From Verrucomicrobiales bacterium (GTDB lineage Bacteria; Verrucomicrobiota; Verrucomicrobiia; Limisphaerales; Palsa-1400), in the NCBI GenBank assembly GCA_028293405.1, contig JAQGOW010000083.1:1-5664 (forward strand): a DNA stretch of 5,664 nt. The letters run 5' to 3'. A program made the translations under genes and the position numbers. Shown here piece by piece: positions 1 through 5,664 of the stretch (its first letter is position 1; each line of letters begins with the position of its first letter). Under the pieces are notes generated by a model. It ran no database searches, was not told the origin of the DNA, and saw nothing but the letters and a program-made list of their open reading frames with translations.

Positions 1-1536
1 TTCTTATCGCTGTTCGCTACGAATATGACGGCGTTCGCGATTCTCGGAAGTTCCGGGCAATCGTATCGGCAGGGAATTGGGATATATGGGTTGATGGCAT
101 CGTCGTCGTGCTTCGTTATTCCGATGACGATATTTTTTATTGGCACACGGCTTTGGGCGTTAGGTAAAAAATTCGGACACCAAACGCAGGTCTCATATTT
201 CCGTGATCGCTGGGAATGCAATCATATCGGGACGGTAATTTTTGCGCTGAGCGCGGCGATGCTCGTGCCATATATGATCATCAGCATCATGGGCGGCGGT
301 ACCGTTTTAGCCGATATTTCGACTTCCAGTGAAACGCATCGGCCACTAATTCCTTATGCGGCGGGTTGCGCGATTGTTGCCGCTGTCGTCACGGTGAACG
401 TGTTTTTCGGCGGTATGCGTGGGACGGTTTGGGTAAATATTTTTCAAACGATCTTGTTCCTGTGCTTCGGCGCGGTGGCGGTGGCGGTTATCAGCCATGC
501 GCTGCCGGGTGGTTTCGGTGAATACGTGAAGAAGATCATGGATGACCCGGCGAAGCACACGTTGTTGACCCGTGAAAAAATGCCGCCGCAATTTTTCTGG
601 AGTTATACTTTGATCCCGCTTTCCTCCATCATGTTTCCGCACATGGCCATCATGTGTTTTTCGGCGAAAAAAGTGACCGCGTTCAAACGAACGGTCGTCC
701 TTTATCCGCTCGCGATCATGGCGATTTGGCTGCCGTGCGTTTTCCTTGGTGTTCTCGGAACCGTGACGCTTACAGGCAAGATTGATCCTGACGGTGTGTT
801 GCTGCGGATGTTGGACACCTACGCGCCGGTCTGGCTGGCGGGTATTCTCGGCGCGGGAATTATTTCAGCGGTGATGGGTTCGGACGCACACCAGGTGCTG
901 GCGCTGAGCACGATGTTCACTAAAGATATTTTTGCGCACTACGGCGGCAAAGATAATTTTGGCGAACGCGGTGCAGTTTATTTCGCGCGCGGATTCATTT
1001 TGGTCGTAACGGTCATTGCTTACCTCGTCGCGCTCGAATTAAAGGCGAAGCAGGGAATTTTTGAAATCGCGATTCGCTATGCGTTCTCTGGGTTTGCGGC
1101 GATGGCGCCGGTGATGGTTGCGGCGCTTTTCTGGAAACGCAGCACGAAATGGGGCGCGCTCGCGGCGACTTTGTTTGTCGCAATCAGCCTCGTTGGGTTT
1201 GCATCTCTGCAAGGAAAACCAGCAGCACCTCCCGTCGCTCCGAAGCTGGATGCGACGGCAGTGACGAAACCAACGCCGCCGGCCAAACCGAAGGAAGACA
1301 TCATTTGGAAAATCGGAGACGGCCCGGATGCGATCAAGATTCTCTCGCGCAGTCCTGCGACCGGCGACGTCCGTTTTATGAACAATTATATGACGGTCGT
1401 TCCGATGGTCGTTGGTTCCGCATTCTTTATGGTTCTGTTCTCGCTTCTCACACGTCCGCCCTCGCAACAAACCATTGACCGCTATTTTGATCGGACGAAC
1501 ACATCGGCGCAACGGCCGGTGGCAACGCAAGCTTGA
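1..1536 (+). CDS. Sodium:solute symporter (SSS family), 5'-truncated by window edge
   Basis: Inner-membrane carrier that would couple uptake of an unidentified small solute to the sodium gradient. The reading frame is open from base 1, so the gene starts upstream. The first ATG (base 25) lies inside a conserved helix and is not the start: the preceding residues FLSLFATN belong to the same SSS helix. The visible 511 residues hold about 11-12 hydrophobic segments. Family signatures are GGMRGTVWVNIFQ (residues 137-149 of the fragment), a FPHMAIMCFSAKK stretch (212-224), and a helix followed by LALSTMFTKDIF (300-311), the usual SSS pattern ending in D-[IL]-[YF]. Only about 50 N-terminal residues (first helix) seem to be missing. 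Odd features are a Gly-Ser pair (293-294) where relatives usually have Ser-Ser/Ser-Thr, and a Pro/Ala/Lys-rich loop (405-433) before the last helix. The family call is firm; the substrate cannot be read from sequence. Confidence 0.93.
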   Translation, partial: FLSLFATNMTAFAILGSSGQSYRQGIGIYGLMASSSCFVIPMTIFFIGTRLWALGKKFGHQTQVSYFRDRWECNHIGTVIFALSAAMLVPYMIISIMGGGTVLADISTSSETHRPLIPYAAGCAIVAAVVTVNVFFGGMRGTVWVNIFQTILFLCFGAVAVAVISHALPGGFGEYVKKIMDDPAKHTLLTREKMPPQFFWSYTLIPLSSIMFPHMAIMCFSAKKVTAFKRTVVLYPLAIMAIWLPCVFLGVLGTVTLTGKIDPDGVLLRMLDTYAPVWLAGILGAGIISAVMGSDAHQVLALSTMFTKDIFAHYGGKDNFGERGAVYFARGFILVVTVIAYLVALELKAKQGIFEIAIRYAFSGFAAMAPVMVAALFWKRSTKWGALAATLFVAISLVGFASLQGKPAAPPVAPKLDATAVTKPTPPAKPKEDIIWKIGDGPDAIKILSRSPATGDVRFMNNYMTVVPMVVGSAFFMVLFSLLTRPPSQQTIDRYFDRTNTSAQRPVATQA

Positions 1537-1543
1537 CGCAGCG

Positions 1544-1572
1544 TTGTTAAACGATAACCGCTGGTTGATACT
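1544..1572 (+). promoter_or_regulatory. Possible sigma70-type promoter for truB-ribF
   Basis: TTGTTA (1544-1549) and GATACT (1567-1572) each match the -35 and -10 consensus at four of six positions and are separated by exactly 17 bases. Transcription would begin about at base 1579, the truB ATG itself, giving a leaderless or nearly leaderless message. That would fit the lack of any Shine-Dalgarno sequence there. The match is modest and could be chance; read-through from the symporter gene is the alternative. Confidence 0.25.
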
Positions 1573-1578
1573 CTTCTC

Positions 1579-2310
1579 ATGACCGAGTTTGATTCATTGG
1601 ATGGCGCGCTGCTTATTGATAAGCCCGCTGGTCCGACTTCGCACGATGTGGTGGACATCATTCGCCGCAATTTCGGCATCAAAAAAGTCGGTCATTGCGG
1701 GACGCTTGATCCTGCCGCTACGGGCTTGCTCATCATCGTGCTCGGCAAAGCGACGAAGCTTTCTGAAAAGTTGATGGCCGACGATAAAGTTTACGAAGGC
1801 ACGATGAAATTTGGCGCGACGACGTCCAGTTATGATGCCGATGGGGACGTCACGGCGACGGCTCCGGTGCCCCCGTTGACGGTCGATCAACTTAATGAAA
1901 TGGCCAAGGAGTTTGTTGGAGATCATCTGCAAACGCCGCCAATGGTTTCCGCCGTGAAAATTGGTGGTGTGCCGCTTTACAAATTGGCGCGTAAAGGTGT
2001 GGAAGTGGAACGCAAACAGCGTTTGATTCACATCTACACCTACAAGTTCGCCAGTTATACCGAACCTGTCGGCGTGTTTCGCGTCGCGTGCACGAAGGGA
2101 ACTTACGTGCGTAGTCTCGCGCATGATCTTGGACAAAAAATCGGCTGTGGCGCGCATCTGTCTTCGCTGCGGCGGTTGGTGTCCGGAAAATTTGATGTCG
2201 CTGACTCTATTCCGATGGAAGACGCGTGCAATCTGCCTAAGAGCGAGTTGGAGAAACGCGTGATCCCGTTTCTGAAATTGTTGGCAATGGCGAATAATCC
2301 CGGCGAATGA
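1579..2310 (+). CDS. truB: tRNA pseudouridine(55) synthase TruB
   Basis: Cytoplasmic enzyme that isomerises uridine 55 in the T-loop of nearly all tRNAs to pseudouridine. The 243-residue product carries the family motifs in order: LLIDKPAGPTSHDVV (11-25); GHCGTLDPAATGLL (38-51) with catalytic aspartate D44; KVYEG (70-74) with the active-site tyrosine Y72; TPPMVSAVKIGGVPLYKLARKG (119-140); and CTKGTYVRSLAHDLG (171-185) followed by GCGAHLSSLRRL (189-200). It is shorter than E. coli TruB (314 residues) and ends soon after the catalytic domain, so it lacks a full C-terminal PUA-like domain, as in many shorter bacterial TruBs. The ATG at 1579 is chosen because the conserved N-terminus follows at once; no Shine-Dalgarno sequence precedes it. 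It lies 42 bases after the symporter gene and overlaps ribF by 4 bases. The identification is very secure. Confidence 0.97.
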   Translation: MTEFDSLDGALLIDKPAGPTSHDVVDIIRRNFGIKKVGHCGTLDPAATGLLIIVLGKATKLSEKLMADDKVYEGTMKFGATTSSYDADGDVTATAPVPPLTVDQLNEMAKEFVGDHLQTPPMVSAVKIGGVPLYKLARKGVEVERKQRLIHIYTYKFASYTEPVGVFRVACTKGTYVRSLAHDLGQKIGCGAHLSSLRRLVSGKFDVADSIPMEDACNLPKSELEKRVIPFLKLLAMANNPGE

Positions 2311-3230
2311 ATCTGATTCATCACGCTGCCGAGTTGAACCCCGGTTCGCGCAAAGTGTGCGTGGCTATTGGCGTGTTTGACGGCGTCCATCTGGGACACC
2401 AGCAGGTGATTCGGCAGACGATGGCCGACGCCGTGCAACATCAGGCGCTGTCGGTCGTTGTGACGTTCGATCGGCATCCCAACGCGATCGTTGCGCCAGA
2501 ACGCGTGCCGTCGTTAATTTATCCGCTCGCGAAAAAACTCAGCGTGATCGAATCGCTTAATGTGAACGCCACCTACCTGATCGAGTTCACAAAAGACTTT
2601 AGCACCATTGCGGCCGAGCAATTCGTTCGCGATCTCACACGCGATTTCAAAAGCATCCAGAGCATTTGCGTCGGCAGCAATTTTACGTTCGGTCATAAAC
2701 GCGGCGGGAACGTGGATCTTCTCGGCACGCTCGGTAAGGAACTCAATTTTCAGGTGCACGGATTGGCGAGCGTTGCATTGGACGGCCAACCGGTCAGCAG
2801 CACGCGTGTGCGCGAGATGATCCGCATTGGCAATTTGGACTTAGCCAATCAGATGCTCGGCCGAACTTATGCGCTTTGCGGTCCAGTGATCAAAGGCGAC
2901 GGGATTGGTCGCAAGATTGGATTTCCTACGGCAAACATCGACGTCACCGGTTTGGTGCTGCCGCCGACGGGCGTTTACGCGGTGCGTGCCGAAATCTCGG
3001 GTAAGGTTTATGGCGCGGCGCTGAATATCGGCTATCGCCCGACGCTGAGTTCGCCGACGCCAAAGCTTCAGGTTGAAGCGCACCTGTTGGATTTCGCTGC
3101 AGATATATATGGCGAGACTATGGAGCTGACGATCGTTCGCAAGCTGCGCGATGAGCAAAAGTTCGCCTCGACAGCCGCCCTGCACGACCAGATCGCCAAG
3201 GACATCGAAGCCGCCCGCAAGTCATTTTAA
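2307..3230 (+). CDS. ribF: Bifunctional riboflavin kinase / FAD synthetase RibF
   Basis: Cytoplasmic enzyme that phosphorylates riboflavin to FMN and then adenylylates FMN to FAD. The 307 residues show both domains. The N-terminal nucleotidyltransferase (about 17-170) has GVFDGVHLGH (22-31) with the HxGH nucleotide-binding motif, TFDRHP (53-58), VGSNFTFGHKRGG (122-134) and SSTRVR (164-169). The C-terminal riboflavin kinase (about 185-306) has LGRTY (184-188), GDGIGRKIGFPTAN (197-210), GVYAV (222-226), NIGYRPT (240-246) and VEAHLLDF (256-263), with E257 as the expected catalytic base, then DIYG. Length is typical. The start codon forms an ATGA overlap with the truB stop, so translation is probably coupled. 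A truB-ribF neighbourhood is common in bacteria. One small oddity is TFDRHP, where most relatives have a proline in place of the arginine. No FMN riboswitch is visible upstream. Confidence 0.97.
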   Translation: MNLIHHAAELNPGSRKVCVAIGVFDGVHLGHQQVIRQTMADAVQHQALSVVVTFDRHPNAIVAPERVPSLIYPLAKKLSVIESLNVNATYLIEFTKDFSTIAAEQFVRDLTRDFKSIQSICVGSNFTFGHKRGGNVDLLGTLGKELNFQVHGLASVALDGQPVSSTRVREMIRIGNLDLANQMLGRTYALCGPVIKGDGIGRKIGFPTANIDVTGLVLPPTGVYAVRAEISGKVYGAALNIGYRPTLSSPTPKLQVEAHLLDFAADIYGETMELTIVRKLRDEQKFASTAALHDQIAKDIEAARKSF

Positions 3231-3239
3231 CTGCTTTTT

Positions 3240-3301
3240 CTACCCCCAAACGCACTACTTTCCTTGAACGGTTATCCGCTTGGCTTGTCCATAGGGGGTA
3301 G
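3240..3301. repeat. Perfect 8-base inverted repeat flanking a 46-base spacer
   Basis: CTACCCCC at 3240-3247 and its exact reverse complement GGGGGTAG at 3294-3301 lie between the ribF stop and the MoxR-gene ATG at 3318. The arms do not extend further in either direction. In RNA they could close a large loop just upstream of the start codon; in DNA they could be an operator for a dimeric regulator. The right arm is followed by a T-rich stretch (3302-3311), but the loop is too long for an ordinary intrinsic terminator. The rest of this 87-base gap holds only weak promoter-like hexamers (for example TTGGCT at 3280 and CATTCT at 3303, 17 bases apart). Function is unknown. Confidence 0.4.
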
Positions 3302-3317
3302 TCATTCTTTTCAAATC

Positions 3318-4310
3318 ATGAATACAGGCATCAGTGCAATTAATGATGAAGTGCAGAAGGCCAGCGCTTTTGTGCGGCCGCTTTTTGCCGAAATGAGCAA
3401 GGTCGTTATCGGCCAGAATTATCTCGTCGAACGGCTCACCATCGGACTTTTAGCGAACGGCCACGTGCTCCTGGAAGGCGTGCCAGGTTTGGCCAAAACG
3501 CTGGCGGTCAAAACACTCGCCAGTTGTTTAAATGTAAAATTTTCGCGCCTGCAGTTTACGCCAGACCTCTTGCCGGCTGACTTGATCGGCACGCAAATTT
3601 ACAATCCGCAAAGCGGCGCTTTCACCACGCGACGCGGACCGCTTTTCGCGAACGTGGTTCTCGCCGACGAAATCAACCGCGCCCCGGCCAAGGTGCAGAG
3701 CGCGTTGCTCGAAGCGATGCAGGAAAAACAGGTCACGATCGGCGAACAGACGTTCAAGCTGGAAGAGCCGTTCCTCGTCTTGGCGACGCAAAACCCGATC
3801 GAACAAGAAGGCACTTATCCGCTGCCCGAAGCGCAAGTCGACCGGTTCATGTTGAAGCTGAAAATCGTTTATCCATCGCGCGAGGAGGAGCGACAGATTT
3901 TGGACTTGATGGCGCGCACTGGCCCGCCACCGGTAGCGACGCCGGTCGTCACGCCCAAAGACATTCTCTACGCCCGCCAGGTCATCAACGATATTTATAT
4001 CGACGACAAAGTCCGCGACTACATCGTCGATGTGGTGTGCTGCACGCGCGATCCTGAAGCTTACAAAATCAAAGGCCTTGCCGGCTTGATTCAACTTGGC
4101 GCTTCACCGCGCGCGACCATTGGTTTGACCCTCGCGGCCAAAGCCTTTGCGTTCCTCAAAGGTCGGGGTTACGTCACGCCGCAAGATGTGAAGAGCATCG
4201 GCATGGACGTCCTCCGCCATCGTGTCTCGGTCACCTACGAAGCCGAAGCGGAAGAAAAGACGAGCGAGAACATCGTCCAAAAGATTTTCAACGAACTGCC
4301 TGTGCCATGA
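3318..4310 (+). CDS. MoxR-family AAA+ ATPase
   Basis: Cytoplasmic AAA+ ATPase of the MoxR family, thought to act as a chaperone that remodels or loads metal into VWA-domain partner proteins. Using the ATG at 3318 the product has 330 residues, typical for the family. Motifs in order are: VVIGQ near the N-terminus (29-33); Walker A GVPGLAKT (54-61); the LQFTPDLLPADLIG stretch (78-91) specific to MoxR; Walker B VVLADEINRAP (113-123); sensor 1 ATQNP (156-160); EAQVDRF (171-177) with the probable arginine finger R176; and sensor 2 GASPRA (261-266). All catalytic residues look intact. The frame is open further upstream to a TTG at 3264, but those 18 extra residues do not resemble the family and run through the inverted repeat, so the ATG is preferred. 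No clear Shine-Dalgarno sequence is present. It is followed after 19 bases by a DUF58 gene, the classic partner. No symbol is given because MoxR subfamilies are many. Confidence 0.95.
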   Translation: MNTGISAINDEVQKASAFVRPLFAEMSKVVIGQNYLVERLTIGLLANGHVLLEGVPGLAKTLAVKTLASCLNVKFSRLQFTPDLLPADLIGTQIYNPQSGAFTTRRGPLFANVVLADEINRAPAKVQSALLEAMQEKQVTIGEQTFKLEEPFLVLATQNPIEQEGTYPLPEAQVDRFMLKLKIVYPSREEERQILDLMARTGPPPVATPVVTPKDILYARQVINDIYIDDKVRDYIVDVVCCTRDPEAYKIKGLAGLIQLGASPRATIGLTLAAKAFAFLKGRGYVTPQDVKSIGMDVLRHRVSVTYEAEAEEKTSENIVQKIFNELPVP

Positions 4311-4319
4311 TCCTTCTTC

Positions 4320-4323
4320 GGAG
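4320..4323 (+). promoter_or_regulatory. Ribosome binding site (GGAG) fixing the DUF58 start
   Basis: GGAG lies 6 bases before the ATG at 4330. It is the only well-spaced Shine-Dalgarno-like sequence seen before a gene in this window. It supports starting the DUF58 protein at 4330 rather than at the in-frame ATG at 4222, which lies inside the MoxR gene. Confidence 0.5.
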
Positions 4324-4329
4324 TCGCCA

Positions 4330-5283
4330 ATGATCCCGCGCGAAATCCTCAAAAAAATCCGGCAAATCGAGCTGCGTACAAACCGGCTCGTGACCGAGAC
4401 CCTTGGTGGGCAATACCACAGTGTCTTCAAAGGGCAGGGGATGAACTTTGAGGAGGTCCGCGAATATCAACCCGGCGACGAAGTGCGTGCGATCGATTGG
4501 AACGTGACCGCGCGCATGAACCATCCGTTCGTGAAAAAGTTCGTCGAAGAACGCGAACTGACTTTGATGTTGCTGGTAGATTTGAGCGGCTCTGGTCTGT
4601 TCGGCTCTGGTGAACAGTCGAAGCGCGAAATCGCGGCAGAGATCGCTTCGGTGCTGGCGTTCTCAGCCATCCGCAACAACGACAAAGTCGGCCTGATACT
4701 TTTCACCGACGAAGTGGAAAAATATATTCCGCCGAAAAAAGGCCGTCGACACGTCTTGCGCGTGATTCGCGAAATCCTTTTCTTTCAGCCAAAAAAGCGC
4801 GGCACGAATTTTAACGAAGCGTTGAATGTGTTGAATCGTGTTGCGCGTAGACACACGATTGTCGTGCTGATTTCCGATTTTCTTTTCGAGAACACCAGTG
4901 AGGAGTCGGCTCAGCAACGGCAACAGACTGCCTTCGTTGGCTCACCCACAGTTGGGCCACGTTCGCTACCGGCGTTGCGTCAAACCAATCGCCGCCACGA
5001 CTTGATAGCAATTCAAGTTGTCGACCGTTACGAACTGGAATTGCCGCCATTGGGCCGGCTTGTTCTCAAAGACGCCGAGACGGGCGAAGTCATCGAGGTA
5101 AACACGCACGATCAACATCGCCGCGCTTCGTTCTTCGAGCGTCGTCAGCGGCATCAGGGCGAGTTGATGCGCATGTTTCGCTCGAATAACATCGACGCGA
5201 TTCAGATTCGCAGCGACCAGCCGTATTCGAATGCGCTCGGGAAATTTTTCGAAACCCGCGAGAAACGTCTGCGCCGAGGATGA
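4330..5283 (+). CDS. DUF58 protein with VWA-like fold and intact MIDAS
   Basis: 317-residue protein of the DUF58 family, the usual partner of MoxR ATPases; molecular role largely unknown. The DUF58 signature YQPGDEVRAIDWNVTARM spans residues 46-63. It is followed by a VWA-like domain with all MIDAS metal-site elements: DLSGS (D84, S86, S88), T159 in RGTN, and D183 in ISDF. A second family block, LPPLGRLVLKDAETGE, is at 238-253. No signal peptide or membrane helix is visible, so it is probably cytoplasmic. The start at 4330 follows a GGAG and matches the usual MIPREILKKIRQIELRT N-terminus; an in-frame upstream ATG at 4222 would add 36 Arg/Lys-rich residues read from the MoxR gene. It lies 19 bases after the MoxR gene and overlaps the next gene by ATGA. 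It has a roughly 20-residue Gln/Ser/Pro-rich insertion between D183 and RRHDLIAI (221-228), where relatives have a short linker. Confidence 0.93.
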   Translation: MIPREILKKIRQIELRTNRLVTETLGGQYHSVFKGQGMNFEEVREYQPGDEVRAIDWNVTARMNHPFVKKFVEERELTLMLLVDLSGSGLFGSGEQSKREIAAEIASVLAFSAIRNNDKVGLILFTDEVEKYIPPKKGRRHVLRVIREILFFQPKKRGTNFNEALNVLNRVARRHTIVVLISDFLFENTSEESAQQRQQTAFVGSPTVGPRSLPALRQTNRRHDLIAIQVVDRYELELPPLGRLVLKDAETGEVIEVNTHDQHRRASFFERRQRHQGELMRMFRSNNIDAIQIRSDQPYSNALGKFFETREKRLRRG

Positions 5284-5664
5284 CCAACAACGCCGCATTG
5301 ATAGTCCCACCGCCGTCGCCCGCAACAAATGGCGCTGCGCAATTGACGTACCACGAATCGGCCAAACCTTTGATTGAGATTTCAAACGGATGGTTTTGGG
5401 TGTGTGTCGCGCTCGGCGTAACTGCGGCGGTTGTTATCGCATATTTCGTTTGGAATCATTATCGCAAGAAAGCTGCGATGCCGCCGTTGGTTCCTGTCAT
5501 TCCTCCGCACATTCGTGCGCGGCGCGCTTTGGAAAAAGCATTGTCACTCATCAGCGAACCAAAACCTTTCACCACGGCCGTCTCCGACACCTTGCGTACC
5601 TATCTTGAAGAACGCTTCACGTTCCGCGCACCTGAGCGAACAACGGAAGAATTTCTTTATGAAC
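5280..5664 (+). CDS. Single-pass membrane protein of the MoxR/DUF58 operon (DUF4381-like), 3'-truncated
   Basis: The frame opens with the ATGA that overlaps the DUF58 stop and stays open to the window end, giving 128 residues and an incomplete gene. Residues 1-37 form a Pro/Ala-rich N-terminal segment that ends in a short polar stretch. Residues 38-58 (starting WFWVCVALG) are one strong membrane helix, followed by HYRKK, so by the positive-inside rule the C-terminal part should be cytoplasmic. A Pro-rich linker (68-76) leads to a helical region with ARRALEKALSLI (80-91) and then TLRTYLEERF (104-113) and RAPERTTEEFL (116-126). I recognise this last pattern from proteins that sit between DUF58 and VWA (BatA-like) genes in MoxR operons, often labelled DUF4381 or hypothetical. 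Function is unknown; the membrane position suggests an anchor or adaptor for the MoxR/VWA machinery. The reading frame is very likely real; the family name is less certain. Confidence 0.82.
   Translation, partial: MTNNAALIVPPPSPATNGAAQLTYHESAKPLIEISNGWFWVCVALGVTAAVVIAYFVWNHYRKKAAMPPLVPVIPPHIRARRALEKALSLISEPKPFTTAVSDTLRTYLEERFTFRAPERTTEEFLYE

Noticed and set aside
25..27. ATG at base 25 as the true start of the symporter gene
   Set aside because: The frame is open back to base 1 and the eight residues before this Met continue a conserved SSS helix, so the gene is cut by the window edge.
1149..1478. Plus-strand frame inside the symporter gene (109 codons)
   Set aside because: It is out of frame with a clear membrane protein and has low-complexity Arg/Ser-rich composition with no motif.
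1539..1563. CAGCG...CGCTG inverted repeat after the symporter gene as a terminator
   Set aside because: The stem is only 5 base pairs with a 15-base loop and no T run follows, so it is too weak to call a terminator.
1594..2157. Long minus-strand open frame (187 codons) opposite truB
   Set aside because: Its Arg/His-rich composition lacks any recognisable motif and it lies opposite a highly conserved gene; this is a coding shadow. The same applies to the minus-strand frames at 3528-4094 and 1039-1530.
3264..3317. TTG-initiated 18-residue extension of the MoxR ATPase
   Set aside because: The extra residues do not look like the family N-terminus, there is no ribosome binding site, and the region carries the inverted repeat; the ATG at 3318 gives a normal-length protein.
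3231..3317. Riboswitch or intrinsic terminator between ribF and the MoxR gene
   Set aside because: No recognisable aptamer core and no compact GC hairpin with a T tract; only the long-spaced inverted repeat is supported.
4222..4329. ATG at 4222 as the start of the DUF58 protein
   Set aside because: It would overlap the conserved MoxR C-terminus by 89 bases and add a basic segment that is just an out-of-frame reading of that gene; the ATG at 4330 has a GGAG site and the expected N-terminus.
5390..5608. Plus-strand frame of 72 codons near the right end
   Set aside because: It overlaps the frame from 5280 that has a membrane helix, a conserved C-terminal pattern and an ATGA coupling to the DUF58 gene; this one is Cys/Arg-rich and motif-free.

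Overview
The window looks like chromosomal DNA from a free-living, moderately GC-rich bacterium. The closest match I can suggest is the Verrucomicrobiota / PVC group. This rests on the style of the sodium-symporter protein, on the MoxR - DUF58 - single-TM protein cluster, and on the near absence of Shine-Dalgarno sequences; it is inference, not proof. All genes are on the + strand, packed tightly, and show no signs of decay. No tRNA, rRNA, CRISPR array, insertion sequence or phage gene is visible, and no stretch longer than about 90 bases lacks a gene.

Layout: (1) bases 1-1536 hold the 3' part of a sodium:solute symporter (SSS family) gene that begins before the window. (2) 1579-2310 is truB, the tRNA pseudouridine-55 synthase. 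(3) 2307-3230 is ribF, the bifunctional riboflavin kinase/FAD synthetase, which overlaps truB by ATGA. (4) 3231-3317 is an 87-base gap with a perfect 8-base inverted repeat and probably marks the border between two transcription units. (5) 3318-4310 is a MoxR-family AAA+ ATPase. (6) 4330-5283 is a DUF58 protein with a complete MIDAS metal site. (7) 5280-5664 is the start of a single-pass membrane protein of the kind found next in MoxR/DUF58/VWA operons; it overlaps the DUF58 gene by ATGA and runs off the end.

The genes form two functional blocks. truB-ribF is a common housekeeping pair (tRNA modification plus flavin cofactor synthesis), translationally coupled here. The second block is the front half of a MoxR-DUF58-(membrane protein)-VWA type operon. 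In such systems a MoxR ATPase is thought to act as a chaperone on metal-binding VWA-like partners at the membrane, and the physiological role is unknown in most bacteria. VWA/BatA-BatB-type genes would be expected just downstream.

Nothing here is clearly a new system. The points most worth checking are the atypical sodium-site residues and proline-rich loop of the symporter, an insertion in the DUF58 protein next to its MIDAS aspartate, the inverted repeat ahead of the MoxR gene, and the membrane protein at the right edge.
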